Source: Membranipora membranacea
Lineage: Eukaryota > Bryozoa > Gymnolaemata > Cheilostomatida > Membraniporidae
Length of the DNA stretch: 64,000 nucleotides
Assembly: GCA_914767715.1 (NCBI GenBank)
Contig: OU612074.1
Coordinates: forward strand, 12,760,062-12,824,061
Reading direction: 5' to 3'
Within the stretch, counting starts at the first letter, position 1; each line of letters opens with the position of its first letter. Under the pieces are notes generated by a model. That model was not told the origin of the DNA. It did not search any database and saw nothing but the letters and a program-made list of their open reading frames with translations. The position numbers and the translations under genes were made by a program. Of this stretch, positions 23,274 through 34,970 are shown piece by piece.

Positions 23274-23981
23274 GTGAGTAGCTCTGTGTTATCACTTCTT
23301 TGTTGCATAATTTATTGAGCCCCTAAAAATATATATCAAGTCACAAAACCCTTCTTTATTATAATAATTGTGAACCAGATCACCGCTAATTAAGCACCCT
23401 TTTTTAATGCCGAAACGCTCTCTAACATATCTTTAGAGACAGGCAAATGAATTAGAGCAACCTCTCATTTATTTTTCATTTATTGTATGAGCTGGGAACA
23501 TAAGCTGATTAAACAACGGGAATAGATTATTTTTAATTTGGCATATACAACTTGAGTATCTAGATTAAATCAGGTTAACAATTAACATGCTCAAAAATGA
23601 TTATTGATAGTTTTAAGAACAGAAATCCCAGAAATTTACACGCAGATGGCTGTCAACTACTCCAGACAGTTTTTCAAAAACAGTATTTACTATACTCCTA
23701 TCATGTATGGTTTTGCACAGACAGAAATTAGCACAACGTGGTAATCAATGTGAAGTTTCACAGATTGAGGGTTAACTGGCACACTTAATTAAAATAAATT
23801 AATCTAGATCAAAAATTATAACTGATAGGTCATAAATTTTCTAAATTAGATGTGATTTAATTCTCAGAATATGAATTATTATATATGCACTATGCAATAT
23901 GAATAAGAAACAAACATAAACACAGAGTGGTCAACAGCTGACACAATAGTTTAAAACTTTCCTCTCATTCCATTGCTTAAG

Positions 23982-24607
23982 ATGACAAAACATTTATGAC
24001 AGAACACTATACCTCACTGAGATCCCCAGATAGAGTTATAAAGCATGTCAGCAGAGAGGATTACTGTAAAACTCACTGTGCAGTAATGTCATCATGTGCT
24101 GCCTACAGTTACAATACAGAAACATCTACCTGCTTACTGTCCTCTGAGGCTAGAGTAGTACTGAGTGACAACCCTGAGAAATTAGCTTTGGTGAAATTGT
24201 CTTTTAAGAGTACACTAGTGATCGAATATGTCAACATTACACCATGTACTGCAACTACCGCAGAGGTGAGCACAACACAGGCAACCACAGCACAAGCAAC
24301 TACAGCACCGGCAAAAACAGCACCGGCAACTACAGCACCGGCACCTGCAGCACCGGCACCTGCAGTACCGGAAACTACAGCACCGGCAAGTACAGCACCG
24401 GCACCTGCAGCACCGGCAACTATGCACCAGCAAGTACAGCACCGGCAACTGCAGCACCGGCACCTGCAGCACCGGCACCAGCAGCACTGGCAACTACAGC
24501 ACCGGCACCTGCAGCACCGGCAACTACAGCACCGGCAACTACAGCACCAGCAAGTACAGCACCGGCACCTGCAGCACCGGCACCTGCAGCACCGGCAACT
24601 ACTGAAG
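23982..24607 (+). CDS. PAN-lectin gene exon 2: PAN/apple-like module and TAP linker
   Basis: Residues follow the PAN/apple pattern: a conserved-looking VSREDYCKTHC, then SSCAAYSYN and STCLLS, giving the short-spaced cysteines expected around the helix and strand of that fold. PAN modules bind proteins or sugars outside the cell. The module is followed by about 110 residues of Thr-Ala-Pro repeats. The frame breaks inside the repeats near 24421. Confidence 0.65.
24282..24605 (+). repeat. 15-bp coding minisatellite (acagcaccggcaact type)
   Basis: About twenty units of 15 bases, mostly ACAGCACCGGCAACT or ACAGCACCGGCACCT, coding TAPAT or APAPA. One unit near 24420 is a base short, which shifts the frame of everything after it. 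Such arrays change length easily by slippage. The reverse strand gives long Cys-rich open frames that are only shadows. Confidence 0.9.
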
Positions 24608-24840
24608 GTAAGATTGGACACAGCAGTTAATGGTTAATCTAAAATGGTGATCACTGCCGGGTAAACTTTCCTTTCTTTACATACATCATACATAAGTATC
24701 AAGGGATCAGATTTGTGGTTACTTTTTTTGTAAAATTGCACAAGCAACGACTTGATAGGATTTGCAGTAAGTGGAAATTAACATAGACAGTCAATATCGC
24801 ACAGTCAACCATTCTGGGTGGTTGGTCAGGTAATTGTAGG

Positions 24841-26090
24841 GTAATGTATTTCCACTCTTATGCGTCAAATTTAATTAAAAATTATCTTTCAAGTCGAGAG
24901 CAGGCCATGAAAGTTAATGGTTGTGTATCTGAATGCAGTCGAGTTACAACTGGTGTGCCGCAGGGTTCTGTACTTGGACCCCTCCTGTTTACTATGTTTA
25001 TTAACGATCTGATGGAGCTCAAAAATTATTATCTATATGCTGATGACTGCCTACTAGTCACCAGTGGGGAAAACCAAGACATTTCCACAAAACTTATAGA
25101 AAAAAGCATTCATCAAGCATCCAGTTGGTACAGTGAAAATTGCCTTGTTCTAAACAGCGGTAAAACGGATGTCATGACCATTTCTAATAAACATAACATC
25201 AAACCTCCGGAACTTAAATTCAACAATCTCATTTTCAAACAATCTGACAAAATTAAGTACTTAGGTGTGATTCTTGATAACAAATTAAATTTTAAATCTC
25301 ATACTAGTAAAATTAAACAAAAACTTTATCCAATAGTCGCCAACTTTCAGCGTAATAGAAAATTCCTGACACCTAAATTAGCTAAGCTTTGGTACATACG
25401 TTCTAATCTGGAATACAGCTCTCCTGATTTATTTACCACAAACGACTATGTCAAAAAAGAATTTTTAAAAATTGAGAATAGATGTTTGAAAATTATAGAC
25501 GATAACAGTTCTAAAGATAATACTCGAAAGACCTACAACATCCCTGTTTTAACTTTGCGTTTCGAATATTTGTATCTGCTGAAGTTTTATAAAATTGTTA
25601 ATAGTTTATTCCCAATAATTGATACCAATCTGCTCCCCGCGAAATTAACTAGTGAAACTCGGCTTGCTAAAATTTCTGGGTTTAGATCCAAGGAAAATTT
25701 TAGATTTGCTTTAGCTAGTTTCGGTGCTCAGAAGTTTAACGAATTACCCAATCATGTTAAGCTGAGTCAATCCCTTGCTACATTCAAAAATGCCACTCGG
25801 AGCCACGTCCTCAAACTTCTCAATTAATGAGCCAGTTCTTATCATTTCATTTTAGCCTTCTGCTACATTGTTCTAACTTTTCTTTTCCTAGCTATTGTGT
25901 ATTAACTGGTGTAATGTTTTACTGCTAATTAATGACTCCGTGTACTTTGTAATTTTACCTGTCATTGTTCTTGATTTTTAGTTACATGTCTTTCAATTCT
26001 ACACCATATTTTTATCAATTTTCTGTTTTCTGGGTACAAGTCCTAAGGACTTATTCTTCTCCAGAATAAACATGGAATATATATATACCC
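24841..26090 (+). mobile_element. 5'-truncated non-LTR retrotransposon (reverse transcriptase part)
   Basis: An open frame from 24844 to a TAA at 25825-25827 holds reverse transcriptase core motifs GVPQGSVLGPLLF and YADD, then the thumb/C-terminal region with LGVILD and the FNELPNHVK...FK ending typical of Jockey/CR1/L2-like LINEs. The endonuclease and N-terminal finger parts are missing, so insertion was 5' truncated. After the stop, a short hairpin (aagtcc/ggactt, 26038-26052) and a TATATATA tail look like the 3' end. It lies in sense orientation in the lectin gene intron. The frame is still open, which implies a young insertion. The exact 5' boundary is a guess. Confidence 0.8.
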
Positions 26091-26546
26091 TTTTAAGACG
26101 TATAGCGCATAACATTGGTCGTATAATTATGTTAGTCAGTGTGGGATACACTGTCCTTATCCTCACCAACTGCAACTGCACCTGAAATTATCCGTGCTTG
26201 TAGATTCAAATCAGCTTCTTCTCTTCCCTCCACCAAAATTGGCCTATTACGGCTCTGATGTGGTCAGTTTGCTTTCTATGTTATGCCTATCTGAAGGCCT
26301 GACAATATATGATTTCAAGGGGAGACCAAAACATGTGAGCCATAGGCCTACTTTGAATGATTTTGTTAGGTATAAGATCTTTCTTTTATGTTAAGCATAA
26401 GCCGGATTATTATATTAACATTGGTAATTATGTTTTTCATCAAGTTTCAAGCATTGGGATCATAGAAATATCAGTTTCATGATTTTTCAATTAAATTTCA
26501 CGCTTGCTATTGGCATCATGGTGATAAAAATATGGCATCCTTGTAG

Positions 26547-26699
26547 CTTGCCCAGGTATCTGGAGTGATGGAGGAAGCTGCAATTTTTTCATCAAAACTA
26601 CTAATGATTGGTTCGCCTCCAAATAATTGCGAAAAGAGCAGAATCCGGCTGCCGATTTGGCTGTGCGTCAAACTTTACACACTCTCTTACAACAGAAAG
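26547..26699 (+). pseudogene. C-type lectin-like domain, first exon with in-frame stop
   Basis: Opens ACPGIWSDGGSCNFF and continues through NDWFASK, then TAA, then a tail in the same frame (NPAADLAVRQTLHTLLQQK) that matches the LA helix region of a C-type lectin domain. The length (153 bases) keeps phase 1-1, so there is no net indel. The expected core cysteine seven residues after the Trp reads as Arg. Confidence 0.7.
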
Positions 26700-26970
26700 G
26701 TAGAAATCTTGCTATGCTAATTCATAATGATGTTAATAAATGATAATTCATTATAATGATGCTGATAATCAATTCATAAAATTGACGTTAAACTCATAAA
26801 AATATCATATTGATTTGGTTGTCTAAACATGATGCTTGTACATCATCGGCAGACAACTGAATCTGTTCCTTTTCAATTTCTCCACTTGACCTGAGCAGTC
26901 TCTTTCCAAATGAGATTACTGCTAATTATGAAAATGATTGCAATTTTCAGAAATAAGTTTTCTCCCACAG

Positions 26971-27209
26971 GTGTAACTCAGTACGTATGGGATGGAGCTT
27001 CCCAAACAGAACAGGGAGCACAAAGCATCTCGTGGCTAGACGGAACATTAAATGGGATTGATGATTCAGACTTTTGGTCATATAATCAGCCGAATGATGT
27101 GTCAAACAGCGAACTACAGTGTATACACATGAATGCTAATGACCCTTTACTTCAGGCCTATTACTGGACATGTAGCAAAGATGATAGATGGGCAGTATGC
27201 GAACTATAA
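26971..27209 (+). CDS. C-type lectin-like domain, second exon
   Basis: Encodes the second half of the fold: WLDGTLNG, a QPND loop in the position of the EPN/QPD sugar-specificity motif, and the closing LQCIHMN and YWTCSKDDRWAVCEL with the paired cysteines. The WND-type calcium ligand is not obvious, so calcium-dependent sugar binding is uncertain. Stop TAA at 27207. Confidence 0.8.
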
Positions 27210-30049
27210 AAATAAAAATAGATACAGGATTAAATTTCTCAACCTACTGATGTTGTTTGAAAATTGTGATGTTAGCATGTTTTAAAGGTGATTTCCAATT
27301 TAAAACTTTAAGAACTATTCAAATTATTTACAATCCTGATAGTTGACGACTAGTTTCTTGATTCGTAAGCTCTGGAATGTAGGAACTACATCCAATGAGG
27401 CTTTAATTAGTTCACCCATTTAATATTGGATTTTATACCAGTCACATATTCAAAATTAAAGTGAAGTAGGTAAATATGTTCAAAAGAATAATTAATCAGC
27501 AACTACGCAATTAGCAATTAGCAAACTTTGACTAAGAAGAACAGCATGTCATAAGATATATTAACTTGATCTCCAGACTCTTCCTCTTGAATAATAGATA
27601 GAGCATCAATAAGCAGTTTTTTGTTTATTTGTTCAACCTCTATTTAAATCCTAGAGGAGTAAAATTGGTTAGATAGGCTGTATTTACACGCGTAGTGCAG
27701 GTGGATGGTTTTGACGTTGGAAAAGCTATTTATTATAATCCGAATGTGCCGTAAAACTACAAATAAGGCAGAGAAAAGGTGTTGATGTGAAAAGACATTT
27801 TAGTGTCGTATATCAAAATAACCTCAGGTATTGAAACGAAAGCATTGCCATATAATCGATTAATCAAGGCAATTAAGCATTACAAACAAATGAGAATCAA
27901 GGATAAATCTCCACAAGATGAGATTCAATAGTCAGTTAAGCATTGTGACAATAATCATGATTTTTATATGCTACATACATCAGGATAAGCAAGGATTTAA
28001 GCCTAATATAACAGATAATTCCAGGCTCTATGAAAAGAATAATAGAACATACCTTTAGTCATCTAATGCACTTGTGTTACGGGTAAATAGCATGATTGTA
28101 TGTAGTTAGTTTAGAAATGTGATAAACCATAGCTAACTGTTGCCATTACCATGAAGGATTCAATTTGACAATGCCACAAAATATGAGTAGCATCTATCAG
28201 TTAGTGTGTCATGTGATGTCCCAAATATGGTAACAAAAGTGGTAATGCATTCATAAGTAAATTAACTAATTTAGGGGTCTCCTAAAATTGCCAAAGGGGT
28301 GGAATGCGTGCACAGCGCACAGCGCGGCGATAGCGCAGCTCCCGCAGCTACATAGGCTCAAGCATTGATTTCAATGGGCACAAGGTTATATAGGGCATGC
28401 TTCATTGGAAATTGTTCCCATGCCAATGCAAGTGATTGATAAAGTGTCAGGCCAATCTTATGTTTCCTTTAATTGAGAGACTCTATCAACGTATAACTTG
28501 TATCAGAATTTGTAATGTCCTGTTCCATATAGGGAGCGGCCGTGATGCAATTGATAGGGCATAGGTCTTTCAGTCAAGAGGTCTAGTGTCCGATTCTCGG
28601 CAGATCAAAGTGGTGCATCCGACCTCAAATGCTCCTCTGTAGTCTGTTTACCAATACTGTTTCCAAGAACAAAAAACCAAGCAACATCAAAGTTTCTCAC
28701 ACGGTAACACAGGGTATCGAGACTATAAATGGTCGTGAGTTTTTTTGTTCGCCATAGTCAATGCTCATTATATAACCAAATATTATTTTCATCAATTCGA
28801 GCTCACCAAATGCATTGAAGGATGAACATATGTCTGGTTGAGCAGAAAGCAGGAAACATCTAATAACATAAGTCTAACAATACCATGATAGATCTGGGTC
28901 CACTCACAGAAGATCTGGCTAATATGTTTGTGGACAAGCAATCATGCACACTACGGGGAGTAAGTTATTACTGCAATACATACCATTTTATTTTTGAATA
29001 TCATTGTCATTGTTAAAGAGACTTATTAGAAAACAAAAATATTGAACTAAGACCCAAAACCTCTTCATACTCAAATTGATTAAGGATATGAATGCTCCAG
29101 ATGTGGACGCTTTCATTCTGACAGATAACCACCACTTTTATTTCAGTTTCTCACCTTAAAGCATACCCAAAGACAAAAGCAAAATTATAGTCAGGCAGCT
29201 AGTTATGCAGTAGTTACACAATTTTGTGCACTGTTGACATACATAACACTTCTAGGTATATTGCTTCGGTCTTTTGATAGTATATAATCCAAAACAAGAA
29301 ACTAGAGTCTATATGAACCAAACAAAACAGAAAGAACCCTTACATTTTGAGGAGTGCTAGGACGAGTTTGAAAAGGTGATACCAGGATACAAACCTCAAC
29401 CTTAATATTGACATCGCAGAACAATTATTCCGATGACATAATAACTTTGCTAATAGACAGTATAAAATACGGCTAGTCATGTACTTCTGAGAGGGAAAAT
29501 TAGCTTAATCATAATTTCCCTATTGGAAATCATGATTGACATTACTACATATGGTTGTTATTTTTTGGACCGTTGACTTTGGTTTTGATAAGTCAGTCTA
29601 AAAGAATCACTTTACTTATTGTGATCCCCCACCCACCAACTAGCAAAGCTTGTTCAGACAGGCTACAGACAGAGAAAAGCTTACCTTGGTTATGTATATG
29701 AAGAGTCTGCTATTTAATTTGATTCTGCAGAAAATGGTTACTTAAATTTATTTTTCCGCACTGTGCTCTATGAGGACTTCCCATAAATTTTAATTAATTG
29801 AATTCAATGCCTTCAGAGTCATAGTGAAAAGTGTAACAAAATTACATTAAGAATTACCCTTGTTTATTCACATTGCAGCCGCCTGAGCACTTAGAATACA
29901 CCTGTGTATAACCTGCATTCATTAGACTTAAATATTATAGATTCTAGTACACAGCTTAGGCAAGACACAGTTTGAAAGTCAATACAATGCCATTAATATG
30001 TTAATATACTAAGTTACCCTGTGAAATAAAATTAATACCTATGTAGGAG
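27210..30049. other. Intergenic, no gene recognised
   Basis: AT-rich DNA with no coding exon that I can support. A degenerate tRNA-like stretch with a poor B box (near 28540-28620) may be an old SINE. Confidence 0.5.
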
Positions 30050-30050
30050 A

Positions 30051-30235
30051 AGGAGGTAGCTCAGTTGGTTAGAGCGCCTGCCCTCTGAGGCGCAAGCGTT
30101 AGAGGTCTCGGATTCGAATCCAGCAGCAGTCTACCGACTACTGGGCTCAATTGACGCCACAGATGTGCTCCAACATGCCTGCAAACTGAGAGCAACTTGG
30201 CGCTGAATATGGCGTCACCTTTATTTCTCAGTTCT
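30051..30235 (+). mobile_element. tRNA-derived SINE
   Basis: A box TAGCTCAGTTGGTTAGAGC (30057-30075) and B box GGATTCGAATCC (30110-30121) are near perfect. The DNA beyond the tRNA-like part (accgactactgggc and following) resembles the divergent element at 34795. The acceptor stem does not close convincingly, so I call a SINE rather than a functional tRNA. Confidence 0.65.
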
Positions 30236-32249
30236 CCAAAAACACAAGCAAACTCAAAAGCTAACTAATCCACAGTGGCACACCTACGATCACTGGTCAC
30301 TAGCCTGTACAGTTACCGTATCTACTATCCTTTCAAGGGGTTAGCGGAAAGAACAATCTTATCTTTGTGACATCACGATCATCATTTCTCTAAAAAACCT
30401 TTAGCACGGCATATTTCTAAAATAAATGAAGTGGAGACTTTCACAAAAAATCTATATTTGAGTTGGCTTCAATTGATTCGTCCTTTAAGATTAAAAAAAA
30501 TTGTGTCCTCTGATTATCACTGAGATGAGATACAACTGGAAGGAAACAGTCATCTACGCATAAAACAGAGCTGAGCCCACCGGTAATGGAACAAGCCTCT
30601 TTTAATGCAAAAATTTAATGGCTAACATAATCGATACTTATTCCGCATGAATGGACAACTCTATAGTCTGTCATGTTCATATGACATGACATCGCAGCAG
30701 GGAGGGTGGGATATACCCTCCCACCATTCCTAATCGCAGTCATCGACCACTATCAACTAAGCAAATGATGACAGATTGAACCGATCTTCTTGAAACCTTC
30801 GAGCATTCAGGGTTTCCAAGCAAAAAAAACATGGGCTGCAGTGAAAGTTTTCTTTTCAATGTGGAATAGCAGCTGTGGTCATTGGTTTTCTTTCTTGTTA
30901 CATACATTACAAGTTGGCAGACCAAGAATTCAGGAGGTCTCCGTGTACGCTCTCCCAATCCGAATACCCACCCTGCGTTCCGCAGTGCTGGTACAATTTG
31001 GTCCTCGCTTGTCATATTTTTAAGCAAAAACTTGAGGGTTCATATTATGGATGGTGTTATTTTACTTGATTTTGCAAATTATATAGTTGTACAAGCAGCA
31101 ATGTTAGAGTAAACACATAGGTTTATCTACTGGAGATAGAAAAACAAAGTTTCCTTAGCAAAAAGAAGCTTAAAAATGTTCTAGGTATAAAAAGCTGAAA
31201 AAAGGGAGGAAAAGGGAGATATGGAGGGGGTGGAGAAAACCGCTAAAAACTGGGAGCTTCCCTACCAAATAGGGAGACTTATCAGGTATGGTTATATAAT
31301 TAAATATCCTTAATTTCCAATCTATAATCATCTTTATTAATGTTTTTCTTGTAGTGACATAAAATATAACTCAAAAAATAAGGAAAGTCAGAGAGACAAA
31401 GAGTAGTTTGGTCGCTGACCGTATCTGTATTGGTAAAGAGTTAAAAGTTGTAGATATTTGTTCGCTGTGATAATGTAACAGAGGTGCAGTTTTCCCGTTA
31501 GACCGTACATTGTCAATTTTTTTAGAAGAATTTTATGGTCGACGCAGTTAAGAGCGCTTAAAACTGATCGTCTACCATCTTTGATTGCAAATTGTATTAT
31601 TATACTTTTGCCGGTAGGTATAACGCATTAAATAAATTGTGGTAGCAAAGTTCATTATGGCTGTGTTCTTTGTTGGGAGGTGATCGAAGCTTGTGGCAAG
31701 AGTAGCTTAGTTTATAATTATACAATATTTTGTTTCCCTAACATTGTTTTGAAAATTCAATTATTTTTTTACAGACGTTCAGTCTAAGTTTATTAAATTG
31801 CCCTAGGATAAAGCTTTGGAAGATTAAATAGTGGCTCTACTACGACTGAGACCCTCTGGTGCCTTGTGTTGTTGGTTGTGAGGGGAGGCAAGATTTGCCT
31901 ACCGAGTGTATTTGATTTGATTTGGGATGATTTGTCTTTTTCGAAAACCTACCTTTCAAGGGGTTTATGGGCTCATGCTTTACAGGTCATTAATTTTCAA
32001 ACTCACCACCATGATTTAGTGAATAGGAAATCTTAGTAAATCCAGCCTGGGAGCTCCAGGTTGGAGGCAATAGTTGGCAAACCTTTGTTTTCCTTAAATT
32101 ATATTCTGCACTGCCTGCGAGGCTAGACGTTCGCTAAGCTTATTCCTGCACATATTGTTGCATAATGCAAGAAAAGAAAGAAAGTAAAATACTCCGGTTT
32201 CAGATAAACATAGACACAGTTGGAAAAGTTGGTGAAAACCTCCAAGGAC
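30236..32249. other. Intergenic with a possible LINE 3' tail
   Basis: No gene supported; open frames around 30740-31110 overlap on both strands and look fortuitous. At about 31885-31922 a short hairpin (aggcaa/ttgcct) followed by tttgatttgatttg resembles the 3' end of a CR1/L2-type LINE. Weak evidence. Confidence 0.35.
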
Positions 32250-32498
32250 TTAGAGTACTGCATTATTGCAGAAACATACACAAGCCTTCTTTGATTGTAA
32301 TGAGAAGTTGGCAGTGACATTTTCTCCCAAACATATGCTATCAGTTGTTGTTATTGGTCTAGTTACAGCGTCTGTGATATAACATCTCAACATCTCATGG
32401 AGAGCCAGACTGTATGGCCTGTAATTACAGCTCAAAGCTAGAATACTAGTAATGAACACAGCACCCTTCCACGTTGATACTCCAGATATGGTACTCAT
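32250..32498 (-). CDS. Possible small secreted-protein exon (82 codons)
   Basis: Starts MSTISGVSTWKGAVFITSIL, a good signal-peptide shape, then a cysteine-containing stretch with N-glycosylation sites ending KACVCFC. A GTATGT that could act as a donor lies inside the last codons. It may be the first exon of a PAN-like gene on the minus strand, but I found no second exon. It could be chance. Confidence 0.25.
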   Translation of the reverse strand: MSTISGVSTWKGAVFITSILALSCNYRPYSLALHEMLRCYITDAVTRPITTTDSICLGENVTANFSLQSKKACVCFCNNAVL

Positions 32499-32941
32499 TT
32501 TGATCAATCGCACATGATCAAACCTTGTTATGCTCACACGGTATGTCAGAGAGCAGATAAGTTATTGAAACAAACAAAATTATGCTGCGTTAAACATTTC
32601 TACATACCCTGTAAATACAGATCAGTTTTACTGCTGGTGTAACACTGATATCAATATACAACATGACATGATATAACATCATTCTATGGGGTAAGTAACA
32701 ACATCATAAATACGAATTTAAATAACAGTACCTTGTATAAACAAATTTTGCAATGAATTTCAAAATAAGGATACTAGCTGGCAACATCCTTATCATATGA
32801 CACAATTCTAAAAATAACCTTCAAAAACGTTTAAAAGGCTGCCGCAGTAACCAAACATCATTATAATTATCAAGCCTCAGCATATCAGCATCATGCACCC
32901 AGGATACGGCTTCACATACTTACTCCTAATGGTCATGTAAG

Positions 32942-34494
32942 GAGTAGACAGTGCAGCTCTCTATCCACAGCAAGGAGAGGAGCTCACAGCCACAGCGTGT
33001 TTAACTGACTCATATATATCCGCTCAGTGTACAAGAGAAGATCAGACCATTGATATTCTACAGGTACACTAGGTATACCTTGAGGTGTGTCATCAGCCTG
33101 CTGTCAAATACAATGAGTGTAAACAATCCAGGTATGCTGTTCAAAGCGAGTTAATTTTCTTACTGAGCGTAACTGTTTTATTATCGGCATAAATAGAAAC
33201 TGTGATTTTAGTTTGAGGTTATCATCACATCATTCTATAATAATCTTTATCTCAGTAATATGAAGAGAAACTAAGATGAGGCTATGACCTTTTTTATACC
33301 TTTAAGTAAGCTGCTTATCATATATGCAACGGAGAATAAAATGGTTTTGAATTTTAGAAACGCTATCGGCTAGTGTTATTACTATAATACTTTGTCCTCC
33401 AGTGCTTTAACTATAATGCTACCGATTTCAAACCAGGCTATCGGGAGATTTAGAAAAGGTACAATCATTGATATGAATTCATAGCTTAGTGGTAAAATCA
33501 TAGACTTAGTATATTAAGTCTATGGGTAAAATACATAGCATGGCTATCTGTGGAGGAATTACATCAGTATATAACTTTGGTCAGTAACTATATCTAAAAT
33601 GAATTCTGGCAGCTTTAACGTTTTGCATTGGCTGATGTCCCAGTAACAACCTTTAAAACTCAGGCAAGCTATGTAACAAAATATGTTTACAAGGGGTCGG
33701 ATGTATCAAAGACCGATCAAGATGAGAAATTTTTTCCAGCAATCGTGCATAGATTGCCATGTTTGTTCAGGGCCAGATATGTTTCCTAATCCATGAATAT
33801 ATATCAGTGGGTGGTAATTTATGTTGGACCTAGCAATACTCATTTTAATTTGAAGATTTTCCTATAGAGAGAAGGTTTTTTTCTTTATTACAGGGACACT
33901 CGCAGAAACATATTAACTCTGTTAGTGGAGTTTTAGAGTTTTGTTACACAGTGTATCAGACACTCGTACTGCAGTGACCTTATCTAATGACCGAGTTACC
34001 TGTCAGAAACCCATCATACAGATTGAGGCTCACAATAAAGATGTAAATAATCAGGGTCAGGATCAGTACATATCGGTAAGTAATATCTACACTAACATGA
34101 GCGGAATTTATAAATCTACAAACATGCTTCCATTAACTTCTAAGAAACTTCTGCAACGCTCGGTTTTTATGCTACCTTTTTGATATGGGTACCAGGATTG
34201 GGGATATATCTGGTATATTTTGGAACAAGTCAATTCACAAAATTCAACACCTAAACATGGATGGATCAGGTTACGATATTGGAATTTTTTAAATTGAGTG
34301 AATCCCTGATTTATATTGGGGCTGTCTTGCATCACACATAATTTAACTTGAACTTTATCATGAGATGCAATACCTTTCTCCCTCATGTCATATGCTTATT
34401 TTAGAGGATATGATACACGTCTACTGTGCCTATAACCGAACACTGAAGTCGGAGGCTTCCATGACCAGCATGCAAGTCACATATCTGTGCAAAG
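32942..34494 (+). pseudogene. Ectodomain exons of the SUEL-like gene
   Basis: Exons 32942-33131, 33952-34075 and 34407-34494. The phase 2 junction at 33131/33952 joins CKQS to SVSDTRT, and the phase 0 junction joins DQYIS to DMIHVYC, so the three fit together well. Within the first, an imperfect 9-base tandem duplication (aggtacact, aggtatacc) introduces the TAG. Without it the frame reads on as LQVYLEVCHQ. SUEL modules bind galactose or rhamnose, but here that assignment rests on cysteine spacing only. Confidence 0.4.
33491..33532. repeat. 26-bp palindrome flanked by 8-bp direct repeats
   Basis: Arms catagactta (33499-33508) and taagtctatg (33515-33524) around a 6-base centre, flanked on both sides by ggtaaaat. 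The arm sequence matches the terminal repeat of the foldback element at 50824-54268, so it may be a minimal deletion derivative of that family. Confidence 0.75.
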
Positions 34495-34794
34495 GTATAT
34501 CACATTTTAGACACTTAATACAGTTACTGATACTGTGATTTGATGTGATTGATACCAATTTAATTTGTGAAATACCTTTAGTAATAACAAAAAACTGCAT
34601 TACGGAGGGATACGTTAAATCCTAACCCAAAAATATAAATGCTTAGTGTTAGTAGGCGGCCTGGTTAGCACCCCTTTCCTCATATTTTCCACTACTTACA
34701 CTGTTTACAATCATAGATTGTACAAAAATGTATATATATATATGAGGATAAACATTATAACTGATTTGTAGGACTCTTATGACTCGATATATAG

Positions 34795-34970
34795 TAGATG
34801 GCTCAGTTAGGTATAGCATCAGGTCTATAAGGCGCAAGTGTTGAAGGTCCTGTGTTCAGATCTTACTGCAGTCTGCTGGCTATACCGGGGTTTGTTGGGT
34901 CCATGGTATGCCCAAACCTGCCGACACCGAGAACCATCATCCAATATCATTTTGTCACAAACATTAGGTA
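34795..34970 (+). mobile_element. Degenerate tRNA-derived SINE
   Basis: A-box-like tggctcagttaggtatagc and a decayed B box (tgttcagatc) followed by a body similar to the SINE at 30051 (ggcgcaagtgttgaaggtc, ccgacaccgagaacc). An old copy. Confidence 0.5.

Larger units (their letters stand above)
23168..27209 (+). pseudogene. Secreted PAN/apple - TAP repeat - C-type lectin gene, two lesions
   Basis: Deduced exons 23168-23273, 23982-24607, 26547-26699 and 26971-27209. Order: signal peptide, PAN/apple-like module, Thr-Ala-Pro minisatellite linker, C-type lectin-like domain split over two exons, TAA at 27207-27209. No membrane span, so a secreted lectin is implied. Two defects stand out: a one-base loss near 24421 shifts the repeat frame (the exon is one base short of the phase the next exon needs), and the first lectin exon has an in-frame TAA (26616-26618) with arginine where the domain's first core cysteine is expected. 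Each could be a sequencing error, but two independent lesions favour a recent pseudogene or a null allele. A retrotransposon occupies the intron between exons 2 and 3. Confidence 0.7.

Noticed and set aside
24282-24605. CRISPR-like array
   Set aside because: Contiguous 15-bp coding units without spacers in a eukaryotic exon.
24109-24621. Long cysteine-rich open frames on the minus strand
   Set aside because: They are mirror readings of the 15-bp coding minisatellite; no start, signal or domain supports them.
28540-28620. tRNA-like SINE
   Set aside because: The A-box-like and B-box-like words are too degenerate to support a call.
30051-30130. Functional tRNA gene
   Set aside because: A and B boxes are good but the acceptor stem does not pair well, and the DNA downstream resembles another divergent copy at 34795, so a SINE is more likely.
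30740-31112. Overlapping open frames on both strands as genes
   Set aside because: No splice-compatible extension, no signal or domain, and competing frames of equal length.
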